Shown piece by piece: positions 56,148 to 64,000 of a stretch of 64,000 bases of DNA. The notes under the pieces were generated by a model. It was not told where the DNA came from and searched no databases. It saw nothing but the letters and a program-made list of their open reading frames with translations. The position numbers and the translations under genes are program-made. The stretch's first letter is position 1, and each line of letters starts with the position of its first letter. The stretch is from Demequina sp. GTDB lineage: Bacteria > Actinomycetota > Actinomycetes > Actinomycetales > Demequinaceae. The stretch covers positions 1,701,979-1,765,978 of the forward strand of contig JANQAD010000001.1 of the NCBI GenBank assembly GCA_024707205.1. Reading direction: 5' to 3'.

Positions 56148-58454
56148 TCACTGCTGCTCGGCAGGCTCCTCGGCGATCTCCGGCGCCTTGAGCTTCGCCG
56201 CGGCCGCGAGGTTGCCGATGGGGTCGTTCGACAGGAGCGAGCGAAGGTCGTCGAGGTAGCCGGTGATGGACTCGCGCTGACGGTTGAGCTCCTCGACCTC
56301 CTTCTGCGCGTTCGTGCGCTCCCGCTCGGCGTCGGCGACGGCCTCGGAGATGATGCCCTCCGCGTGAACGCGGGACTCGGAGACGATCTCGTCCGCGTTG
56401 TTGCGCGCGTTCGACAGCAGCGTCTGCGAGTGGACCTCGGACTCGCGGCGCACCACCTCGGCCCGCTCGAGCGTCGCGGCGAGCCGCTCCTCCGCCTCCT
56501 CTGCGCGCGCCTGGGCGTCGGCGACGAGAGCCTGCATCTCCGCCTGCACCTCTTGGTTGCGGCGGGTGAGCTCGCGCTCCGCGTCCTCGCGCTTCTTGGC
56601 AATCTCCATCTGGAGGTCCTCGCGGGCGCGACGCGCCTCCTCCTTGACGGCCTCCGCCTCCGCGGCGGCGGCGGAGCGCTCGCTAGCGGCGGCCTCTCGC
56701 GCCTCCACGAGGTGCGCGGTGGCCTCCTCGCGAGCGGCCTCGAGTGCCGCAGCCCCGTCGCGCTCGGCGTCCGAGCGAACGCGAGCCGCCGTGGCCGTGG
56801 CGGCCTCGAACGCGGCGGTCGCCTTGGCCTTGAGGCCGGCGACCGTCTCGTCCGTCTCCGCACGCAGGGCGGCGGTGTCGGCCTCCGCGCTCGCGCGCAG
56901 TTCGCCGGTCTCGCGCGCCGCCGCGTCGCGGAGCTCCGCAACCTCGGCGTCGACCTGCGCGCGCAGCTCTTGCGCATCCCGCTTGGCCTGCTTGAGCGCC
57001 GCGGACGCGTCGGAACGCTGAGAGGCGACGAGAGCGTCGTGCTCCCTGCGCTCGTTCGCGATCTGGGCCTCATGCGCCTCGCGGGCCGACGCGATGGTCG
57101 CCTCGTGCTCCGCCTTGGCCTTGGCGATGTCCGTGTTCGCTTGCGCGAGCGCGGCGGCCGTGGCCGCGCGCTGACCCGCAATGAGCTCGTCGTGCTCCTG
57201 GCGCTCCTGGGCGATCCGCGCCTCGTGAGCCGCGCGCTCGTCTGCGATAGCCGTCTCGTGCTCGCCGCGCTCCTGCGCGATGCGTGCGTCGTGCTCCTTG
57301 CGCTCCTGCGCGAGCTGTGACTCGTGGTCCTGACGGGATTCGGCGATCAGCGCGTCGTGCGCGGCGCGCGCCTTGGCGATCTCGCTCGCGCTGCGTTGGC
57401 GCTCCTGCTTGATCACGGCGTCGTGCGCGGCGCGCTCCTGGTCCACCTGGGCCGCGGCAGAGGCGCGCATCTCCGCGACCTCCTCCTCGGCGGCAGCGAA
57501 GGCCTCCGCGCTGTCGGCGCGCAGGCGGGTCGCCTCGGCGTCCGCGGTCGACCGCAGGTCCGCGGCCTCGGCCTCCGCCAGTGTGCGGATCTTCGCCGCG
57601 TCCGCCTCCGCGTTCTTGAGGAGCTCGTCCGCGTGGTCTCGCGCCTCCGAGAGCCGACGCTCCGCCTCGCTGGTGAGGCGCGTCGCCTCCGCCTGGGTCG
57701 ACGCGGACAGCGTCTCCGCCTCGCTGTGGGCCGCGCCCAGAATCGCCTCGGCCTCGGACTGCAGCGCGTTCGCGTTCTCGGTGGCCTCGGCGACGAGGCG
57801 CTCCGCCTCCGCGCGCGCGGCCTCCACGCGCTCCTGAGCCTCTCGCTGGCTCGTCACGAGGGCCTCTGTCGTCTCGCGCTCTGTGCTCGCCCGTAGCGTG
57901 TGGAGCTCGCGCTCGGCCGTTGCCTTCTTGTCGGAGATCTCGGCGTCGGCGTTCTGGGCGTTCCGCTCGGCCTCGCGCTTGGCTCGCTCGAGGGTCTCTT
58001 GGGCCTGGCGCTCGCTCGCTTCCTTGAGGGCGGCGGCCGCGTTCTCGGCCTGGGTCTTGATCTCATCGGCCTCGCGACGGCTCTGCGCGAGGATCTCGGC
58101 GACCTCATTGTCGGCGCGGGCGCGCAGCTGCTGCGCCGCGACAGTCGCGCGCGCGACCGTGTCCTGCGCGTGCGTCGTGGCGCGGGCGAGAACGTCGGAC
58201 GACTGCTCCTCGGCGGACCGCAGCAGGTTCTCGACGCGCGCGCCGAGGCCCTTGTACGTGGGCTTCTCCGCCTCGCCGAGCGCCTTGTTGGCGTCCTCGA
58301 GCGCCTTCGCTGCGCTCTGAGCCTTCTCGGCATTCTCCGCAGCCGCCTTCTTGGCGCTCGCCACGTCCGCCTCGAGTCGAGCGATGTGCGCTGCGACCGC
58401 ATCACGGTCGTAGCCCCTCATCGTGACGGGGAAGGCAAGGTTCTCTTCGGACAT
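56148..58454 (-). CDS. Long DivIVA/Scy-like coiled-coil protein
   Basis: A 768-aa protein predicted to be mainly helical. The first ~30 residues match the membrane-binding head of DivIVA-type polar proteins (FPVTMRGYDRDAVAAHIARL). The rest is nearly pure Ala/Glu/Arg coiled coil. At about residues 336-425 there is a run of roughly eight consecutive 11-residue units, each like IAQERxEHDAR (a hendecad repeat), the pattern described for Streptomyces FilP/Scy cytoskeletal proteins. It probably has a role in cell polarity or a curvature-sensing scaffold. AAGGAG precedes ATG 58454. It is divergent from the following membrane protein gene. Confidence 0.85.
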   Translation of the reverse strand: MSEENLAFPVTMRGYDRDAVAAHIARLEADVASAKKAAAENAEKAQSAAKALEDANKALGEAEKPTYKGLGARVENLLRSAEEQSSDVLARATTHAQDTVARATVAAQQLRARADNEVAEILAQSRREADEIKTQAENAAAALKEASERQAQETLERAKREAERNAQNADAEISDKKATAERELHTLRASTERETTEALVTSQREAQERVEAARAEAERLVAEATENANALQSEAEAILGAAHSEAETLSASTQAEATRLTSEAERRLSEARDHADELLKNAEADAAKIRTLAEAEAADLRSTADAEATRLRADSAEAFAAAEEEVAEMRASAAAQVDQERAAHDAVIKQERQRSASEIAKARAAHDALIAESRQDHESQLAQERKEHDARIAQERGEHETAIADERAAHEARIAQERQEHDELIAGQRAATAAALAQANTDIAKAKAEHEATIASAREAHEAQIANERREHDALVASQRSDASAALKQAKRDAQELRAQVDAEVAELRDAAARETGELRASAEADTAALRAETDETVAGLKAKATAAFEAATATAARVRSDAERDGAAALEAAREEATAHLVEAREAAASERSAAAAEAEAVKEEARRAREDLQMEIAKKREDAERELTRRNQEVQAEMQALVADAQARAEEAEERLAATLERAEVVRRESEVHSQTLLSNARNNADEIVSESRVHAEGIISEAVADAERERTNAQKEVEELNRQRESITGYLDDLRSLLSNDPIGNLAAAAKLKAPEIAEEPAEQQ

Positions 58455-58588
58455 GCGCGCTCCTTAAGTAACGCCGCGAAGGGCGCCGGTAACAGGGTAG
58501 TGCGCGCCAGGAGGAGGAACAAAGTGACGGTTGGCCCTGTTCGAGCGTTACTCCTAGAGTGTCTTGACGAATGTAAGGAGATCTACCT

Positions 58589-59617
58589 GTGACGTTGCGG
58601 ACAGCCGGCCTCATTGCCGGCGTGCTCGGCGTGATCTTGCTGGTGGTGGGAGTCATCGCCAACCAGGTCAAGCCCGCCGCTATCGGCTCACCGAGTGCGA
58701 GCCTCGATACGACGGTCCTCGTGGTGCCCCCTGAGGTTCTCGCGATTTCCCCCGACGCTGTGCTCACCGTGGCGACGAGCGGCGCCTATGCGACGCACAC
58801 GGCGCGCACGCAGGACGTCGATGCCTGGACCGAGGGCCGTGGCGCGATCACGCTGACGGGTATCTCCGACTGGGAGAGCCTCACGTACGACGATGCTCCC
58901 GCCGCGGTGGTGCCGTCGGTTTCGCCGATCCCGTCCGCAAGCGCCTCCGCAAGCAACTCGCCCAGCTCCTCGCCGAGCGCGTCGCCGTCGGCAAGCCCAA
59001 CCGCCTCGGTAAGCCCGAGCGCTAGCCCCAGCCCCAGCGTCGGGCCTACGCCGCTTGGTTCCCAGGACATCTGGCGCGAGACGGCGCAAAGCGACGCGAC
59101 GTACACGATCGAGACGGCGAAGGTCCCCGCGGGGCTAACGCTCGTGGTGGAGGCGCTCGGCGACACGAAGCTCACCAACGCATCGATCACGATTCCGCGC
59201 ACGATCGACGACGACTGGATCACGCAGATCCTCTGGTGGGGAGCCGCGCTCGCGATTCTTGGCCTGATCGCGCTGATCGCGCTGTTCATCGACGTGCGGC
59301 CCGCGCAGACCAAGGGCGAGGAGTGGCTCGCGCACCGGTCCGGCATCGGCTCGGGCAAGGAGGAGCCAAGGCCGGGCAGTCGGCGCGCGCGTCGGCAGGC
59401 CGGCGCCGCCATCCCCGTGGTCGAGATCCCCGCGGAGCCCACGACCGGCCCGATTCCCGTGGTCGCCGAGCCGTCGGCACCGAGCGAACCGACGCCGATG
59501 ATCGCGATCTCGCGTCCCGGCCAGTCATCGCCGCAGACGCCACCGGAGACCCCCGTGCCGCCGGCGTCGGCGTTCGAACCACCTGCCAAGGACGAGCGAG
59601 AGGAGGAGCAGTCATGA
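58589..59617 (+). CDS. Membrane protein with Ser/Pro-rich extracytoplasmic loop, function unknown
   Basis: A 342-aa protein with two helices: an N-terminal one (about residues 4-26) and one at about residues 212-233. Between them is an exported domain interrupted by a ~45-residue Ser/Pro/Ala-rich linker (SPSASPSASPT-like). After the second helix comes a cytoplasmic, Pro/Glu/Arg-rich tail of about 110 residues. No family is recognised. TAAGGAGATC precedes GTG 58589. Its stop overlaps the next start in ATGA, so it is coupled to the lipoprotein gene. Confidence 0.75.
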   Translation: MTLRTAGLIAGVLGVILLVVGVIANQVKPAAIGSPSASLDTTVLVVPPEVLAISPDAVLTVATSGAYATHTARTQDVDAWTEGRGAITLTGISDWESLTYDDAPAAVVPSVSPIPSASASASNSPSSSPSASPSASPTASVSPSASPSPSVGPTPLGSQDIWRETAQSDATYTIETAKVPAGLTLVVEALGDTKLTNASITIPRTIDDDWITQILWWGAALAILGLIALIALFIDVRPAQTKGEEWLAHRSGIGSGKEEPRPGSRRARRQAGAAIPVVEIPAEPTTGPIPVVAEPSAPSEPTPMIAISRPGQSSPQTPPETPVPPASAFEPPAKDEREEEQS

Positions 59618-60594
59618 GACGAACCGTTGCCATAGCCGCTGCCCTCGCCGTCGCCCTGGGCGTCAGTGCCTGCACCCCTCCGGTGCCGGAGGTCTCGGCC
59701 GCGCCGTCGCCCTCGGAGGCGGCCGCCGTCGTCGACTCGCAGGCCGAGCGCATCCTTCCGGAGACGTTCGCCGAACTCGCTACGGCCGACGCCGCCAAGG
59801 ACGCCTCCCTGCTCACCAACCGCGTTGGCGGAGATGCAAAGACGGTGCGCGCGGCAGAGTACAAGCAGGAGAAGGCCGACGCGAAGACCGTCCCCGACGT
59901 GCTTCCGGCCGACGCGCAGGCCGTGTACGTCTCCGCCGCCGACACGTGGCCGCGCGTGCTCGTCGCCGTGAGCGAGCAGCCGGCCGAGGACCTCACCCCC
60001 GTGGTGATGCTGTGGATTCAGGACTCGGTGGACGTCGACTACCAGCTGCGCGCCTGGGCGCACATGATCCCCGGGGCCACCCTGCCCGCGATGGCCGGTC
60101 CCGCGACGGGAGCCGCGCAGCTCGCGCTCGACGACCCCGACATGTCGCCCACACCCGGTGAGGCCCTTAAGAACTACGTGACGCTGCTGCAGCAGGGGAC
60201 CGAGAGCGAGTTCAACGACGACTTCGCCCCTGACACGTATCGCGATCAGCTGTTCACCGCCCGCAAGGTGCTCACCGCGGCCGCGAAGAAGGCGAAGGGC
60301 TCCTACACGGACACGATCACCTACGACGAGAGCGGGGCGTACGTGCTCCAGACCGCCGACGGCGGCGCGCTCGTGTTCTCGCCGCTGACGATCCAGTCGA
60401 CGTTCAAGGTGAAGGGAGCGAAGGTCTCCGTGCCCGCGGCGGACAAGGCGCTGCTCACCGGCGGCAAGCTGACGACGCAGGTGGTGCACACGTACCGCGA
60501 CTTCATCGTGCTTTACCTCCCTGGACCCGCCGTCGGCTCCAACCCCGGCGTGGTCGCGGCAGACCACAACCTCGTGAAAGTGAGCCCTAAGTGA
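59614..60594 (+). CDS. Lipoprotein, function unknown
   Basis: A 326-aa secreted lipoprotein. The signal peptide (MRRTVAIAAALAVALGV) ends in the lipobox VSAC (~residue 20). The mature protein begins with a short Ser/Pro linker and has a globular part of about 270 residues with no recognised motif. ATG 59614 lies in the ATGA overlap with the membrane protein and has AGGAGGAG upstream; its stop overlaps the thioredoxin gene in GTGA. The three-gene set looks like an envelope-associated module. Confidence 0.78.
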   Translation: MRRTVAIAAALAVALGVSACTPPVPEVSAAPSPSEAAAVVDSQAERILPETFAELATADAAKDASLLTNRVGGDAKTVRAAEYKQEKADAKTVPDVLPADAQAVYVSAADTWPRVLVAVSEQPAEDLTPVVMLWIQDSVDVDYQLRAWAHMIPGATLPAMAGPATGAAQLALDDPDMSPTPGEALKNYVTLLQQGTESEFNDDFAPDTYRDQLFTARKVLTAAAKKAKGSYTDTITYDESGAYVLQTADGGALVFSPLTIQSTFKVKGAKVSVPAADKALLTGGKLTTQVVHTYRDFIVLYLPGPAVGSNPGVVAADHNLVKVSPK

Positions 60595-61489
60595 GCATTC
60601 CCCCTGTGCGAGGCGCCATAGACCTCGCCGCGCTCGCCGCGCAGGCCCGACGCTCGGAACGGGGGCCGCCTTCCGGCACCATCGAGATCACGGAGCAATC
60701 GCTCCAGGAGTTCGCGCAGCGGTCGCTTCAGGTTCCGGTGCTCATCGTGTTCGTGGCCGCGGCCTCGCCCGCGTCGAACGACCTTGCCGCCCGGCTCGCC
60801 AAGGTGAGCGCGGACGAGGGCGGCGACATCCCCGTTGGCGTGTGCGACGTGGACGCCCAGCCTGCGATCGCGCAGGCGCTGCAGGTCAACGCGGTGCCCA
60901 CCGTCGTTGCGCTCCTCGGGGGCGTCCCGCGCCCATGTTCCAGGGCTCAGCCGACGACGAGCAGCTGCGTGGCGTCATCCAGCAGCTGCTGCAGGTGGCG
61001 CGCGAGGCGGGTCTCGCCGTGAGCGGTGCCCCTGCAGAGGCGGAGCCCGTTGAGCCGCCGCTCCCGCCGCTCCACCAGGAGGCGTACGACGCGATCGAGC
61101 GCGACGACCTTCCCGCCGCGATCTCGGCGTACGAGAAGGCGCTCAAGGAGAACCCGCGGGACGCGGAGGCGAAGGCCGGGCTCGCGCAGGTGCGCCTCAT
61201 GTCGCGGACTCACGACGCGGATCCCCAGGTCGTGCGCTCGGCCGCCGCGGCGTCGGGCGGGAAGTCTGATGCCGACAGCGTGGCCGCGCAGCTCGCCGTT
61301 GCCGACCTCGACGTGCTCGGTGGGGCGGTGGAGGACGCGTTCGCGCGGCTCATCGACGTGGTCCGGGGCACGAGCGGTGACGAGCGGGACGCCGTCCGTG
61401 AGCGCCTCGTGGAGCTCTTCGACATCGTCGGCGCCGAGGACCCTCGAGTGGTCGCCGCCCGGCGCGCGCTGGCGGCGGCCCTGTACTAG
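60591..61489 (+). pseudogene. Thioredoxin-fold/TPR protein (YbbN/CnoX-like), single-base frameshift
   Basis: An ~299-aa protein with an N-terminal thioredoxin-like domain (VLIVFVAAASPASNDLAARL, where the usual CxxC is replaced by SPAS, so redox-inactive) and a C-terminal tetratricopeptide region ([22 protein letters not shown]). It resembles chaperone-linked CnoX/YbbN and, by position next to glgB, the mycobacterial gene Rv1324. The frame breaks in the GGGGG at 60918-60922 and continues in the -1 frame (RPAPMFQGS). One added G restores ALLGGRPAPMFQGS. GTG 60591 overlaps the lipoprotein stop. Confidence 0.85.
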
Positions 61490-61511
61490 GAGGGCCCGAC
61501 GCTGTCGCGGC

Positions 61512-63673
61512 TTAGGCCGACGGCCGCAGGATGACGGCGCCGAGCGGGGGCAGGCGCAGCGTCGCCGCCGCGGGCTGGCCCTTCCACCCTTTGCCGTCGC
61601 CTCGACTCGGCCCATGTTGCCAACGCCTGATCCGCCGTAGATCTCGGAGTCGGTGTTGAGTACCTCGTCCCACGCTCCCGCGCGCGGCAGGCCAAGTCGG
61701 TACCCCTCGTGCGGCACTCCAGCGAAGTTCACGGCGATCACAACGGGCGACCCTGCCGAGTCGTAGCGGACGAAGGCGAGCACGTTGTGCTCTGCGTCCT
61801 CCGCGTCGATCCACTGGAAGCCGCCTGGGTCGCTGTCGCGCTCCCACAGGGCGGGGGTGGAGCGATAGAGCGCGTTCAGGTCCCGCGTCAGGTCCTTGAG
61901 GCCAACGTGTAGGCCGTCGTCGAGGTGCCACCAGTCGAGAGACCGCCCCTCGGACCACTCGGCCTCCTGGCCGATCTCGCAGCCCATGAACAGCAGCTGC
62001 TTGCCGGGGTGCGTCCACTGATAGGCGAGCAGCGCGCGCACACCCGCGACCTTCTGCCAGTGGTCGCCGGGCATGCGGTCCATGAGAGAGCCCTTGCCGT
62101 GCACCACCTCGTCGTGGCTGATGGGCAGCATGAACTGCTCGGAGAAGGCGTACATCAGCGAGAAGGTCAAGGTGTGGTGGTGGTAGGAGCGGTTGATCGG
62201 GGCTTCCTGCATGTAGCGCAGGGTGTCGTTCATCCAGCCCATGTTCCACTTGAGGCCGAACCCGAGCCCGCCGGCGTTGGTTGGCGCGGTGACGCCCGGC
62301 CATGCCGTTGACTCCTCGGCGACCATCACGATGCCCGCATTCGCGCGGTACGCGACCGCGTTGGCCTCCTGGAGGAACGCGATCGCGTCGAGGTTCTCGC
62401 GGCCGCCGTGCACGTTCGGGCGCCACTGCCCGGCCTCGCGCGAGTAGTCGAGGTAGAGCATGGACGCGACCGCGTCGACGCGCAGGCCGTCAGCGTGGAA
62501 CTCATCCAGCCAGTACGAGGCGTTCGCCACGAGGAAGTTGTGGACCTCCGGCCGGCCGAAGTCGAAGATGAACGTCCCCCAGTCCGGCTGCTCTCCTCGC
62601 AGCGGGTCCGGGTGCTCGTACAGGGGAGTCCCGTCGAAGCGCCCGAGCGCCCACTCGTCCTTGGGGAAGTGTCCGGGCACCCAGTCGAGGAGCACGCCGA
62701 TTCCCGCCTGGTGCAGCGAGTCGACGAGGAAGCGGAAGTCGTCCGGAGACCCGAACCGGGAGGTGGGCGCGTAGTAGGACGACACCTGGTAGCCCCAGGA
62801 CCCGCCGAACGGGTGCTCCATGACCGGCATGAACTCCACGTGCGTGAAGTTCAGCTCCTTGACGTACGCGACGAGCTCGCGCGCTAGGTCGCGATACGAC
62901 AGCCCCTGCCGCCACGATCCCAGGTGCACCTCGTAGACGCTCATGGGCGCTTGGTGCGGCTGGTGGTGGGGCCGGTCCTCCATCCACGCGCCGTCGCCCC
63001 ACGTGTACGCAGACTCGGTGACGACCGACGCCGTCTGCGGTGGGCGCTCGGCGGACTTGGCCATGGGGTCGGCCTTCTGACGCCACCGCCCGTCCTTGCC
63101 GAGGATCTCGAATTTGTAGGTGGTGCCAGGGCCGATGCTCGGGACGAACAGCTCCCACACGCCGGAGGCACCGAGCGACCGCATGGCGTGGCTCGCGCCC
63201 TGCCACATGTTGAAGTCGCCCACGATGCGCACCGCGCGCGCGTTGGGGGCCCACACCGCGAAGGCGGTGCCCGTGACGTCGCCGAGCACGGAGGGGTAGC
63301 GCTTGATGTTCGCGCCGAGCACCTCCCACAGCCGCTCGTGGCGCCCCTCGCGGATGAGGTGCAGGTCCAGCTCGCCGAGCGTGGGCAAGAAGCGGTAGGG
63401 ATCGTCCATCGTCACCGGCTCCGCGTCGTAGGTGACGTGCAGGCGGTAGTCGGGGGCGTCCGTGCCCGGCAGCTCGGCAACCCAGACCCCGTGGTGCTCG
63501 TGCGTAGCGGGGTACTTTCCGTCAAGCGTCTCGATGGTGACCGCAGAAGCGAGGGGACGCAGCACGCGAATGGTGACAACCCCGTCGGCCACATGCGGGC
63601 CCAGGATGGAGTGCGGCTGGTAGAAGGTGCCGGCGGCGACCTCCGCGAGGACCGACTTTTCGACACTAGCCAC
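61512..63673 (-). pseudogene. glgB: 1,4-alpha-glucan branching enzyme, single-base frameshift near the 3' end
   Basis: A ~720-aa GH13 enzyme that makes alpha-1,6 branches in glycogen or alpha-glucan. A CBM48-type N-terminus is followed by the TIM barrel with [14 protein letters not shown], nucleophile Asp in [11 protein letters not shown] (~399), acid/base Glu in VAEES (~452) and [10 protein letters not shown]; the C-terminal domain reads to EATAKG. At the CCC at 61587-61589 the frame slips, and the true end ([17 protein letters not shown], ending at 61512) is one frame away. GTG 63673 overlaps the upstream trehalose synthase stop by 8 nt. A single missing G on the coding strand explains the break. 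Confidence 0.92.
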
Positions 63674-64000
63674 GGCGCACCACCAACCAGTAGAAGGAGT
63701 GCGGGGCAAATGTCAGCCGGAGCGTGCCATCTTCCGACACGTCCTGGAAGGGCGTCTTGTGCACGATCGTGCTCACCTTCCTTCCCGCATGTTCCGGCAG
63801 AGAAAGCAGGCCGGATGCCTGCCGCGACGAGAAGTTCATCGCGACCAGCACCGACTCCTCCGGATGTGTTCTAAGAAATGAGAATACTGACGGGCTGTCG
63901 CACGGGACGTCCTCATAGCCGCCATCGCTGAACGCGGGGTGCTGCGCGCGGGCAGCGAGTTGCCGCCGCAGCCAGAACAGGAGCGACGTGTCCTGCGCGA
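63666..64000 (-). CDS. treS: Probable trehalose synthase (TreS), C-terminal part
   Basis: Only the last ~111 residues are in the window; the gene continues beyond its right edge. Reading from the edge: [40 protein letters not shown] and a C-terminal beta domain ending [13 protein letters not shown]. This matches the end of GH13 maltose alpha-D-glucosyltransferase (TreS) or a related alpha-glucosidase. TreS and GlgB act in the GlgE alpha-glucan pathway, which supports the call, but an oligo-1,6-glucosidase is not excluded. Its stop overlaps the glgB start. Confidence 0.6.
   Translation of the reverse strand, partial: AQDTSLLFWLRRQLAARAQHPAFSDGGYEDVPCDSPSVFSFLRTHPEESVLVAMNFSSRQASGLLSLPEHAGRKVSTIVHKTPFQDVSEDGTLRLTFAPHSFYWLVVRRG

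Overview
This window (about 70% G+C) is a chromosomal segment of a Gram-positive actinobacterium, most like the Micrococcales (Cellulomonas/Demequina-type). Evidence: the order argS-lysA-hom-thrC-thrB-rho-rpmE-prfA-prmC-tsaC-wecA-atpIBEFHAGDC-nucS-(thioredoxin/TPR)-glgB, which as I recall it matches the mycobacterial block; the actinobacterial mismatch-repair nuclease NucS; an insert-bearing Rho; a short ATP synthase epsilon; and many apparently leaderless genes with a TANNNT box 6-7 nt before ATG/GTG.

Layout. 1-8.7 kb: a CBS-domain protein cut by the window edge, a secreted VanY-type peptidase, a GH36 alpha-galactosidase divergent from alanine dehydrogenase, a patatin-like phospholipase, an aldo/keto reductase, tRNA-Arg(CCG), a small lipoprotein and a metallo-hydrolase. 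8.7-17.3 kb: a CASTOR/POLLUX-type channel, then argS, lysA, hom, thrC and thrB (lysine and threonine synthesis). 17.3-31.5 kb: an accessory block between thrB and rho. It holds a ribose-type ABC importer, a Gfo/Idh dehydrogenase, a sugar isomerase, a TetR-controlled heterodimeric ABC exporter, a ThuA-like protein, a ROK regulator, a GH43 glycosidase and a DUF6325/SHOCT pair. It looks like a sugar uptake and catabolism cassette plus an exporter. 31.6-48.8 kb: rho, an inserted secreted M6 metalloprotease, rpmE, prfA, prmC, tsaC, wecA, the complete F1Fo ATP synthase operon and nucS. 48.9-64 kb: a flavin-dependent monooxygenase, a GH1 beta-glucosidase, two alpha/beta hydrolases, an RNB ribonuclease, a long DivIVA/Scy-like coiled-coil protein, a membrane protein/lipoprotein/thioredoxin-TPR operon, glgB and the end of a probable trehalose synthase gene.

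Seven genes (ald, lysA, hom, one ABC exporter half, GH43, thioredoxin-TPR, glgB) are each broken by one single-base frameshift, six of them at or next to short G/C runs. Because several are housekeeping genes, sequencing or assembly error is the likeliest cause.

The most unusual non-coding signals are: two intergenic loci (7265-7475 and 36406-36552) with about 20-bp repeats in opposing orientation, spaced at exactly 42 bp and sharing a GTTTAGGC head; other intergenic inverted repeats at 33948-33979 and 52345-52439; and a dispersed 9-mer GCCCGACGC/GCGTCGGGC seen about 28 times by eye.
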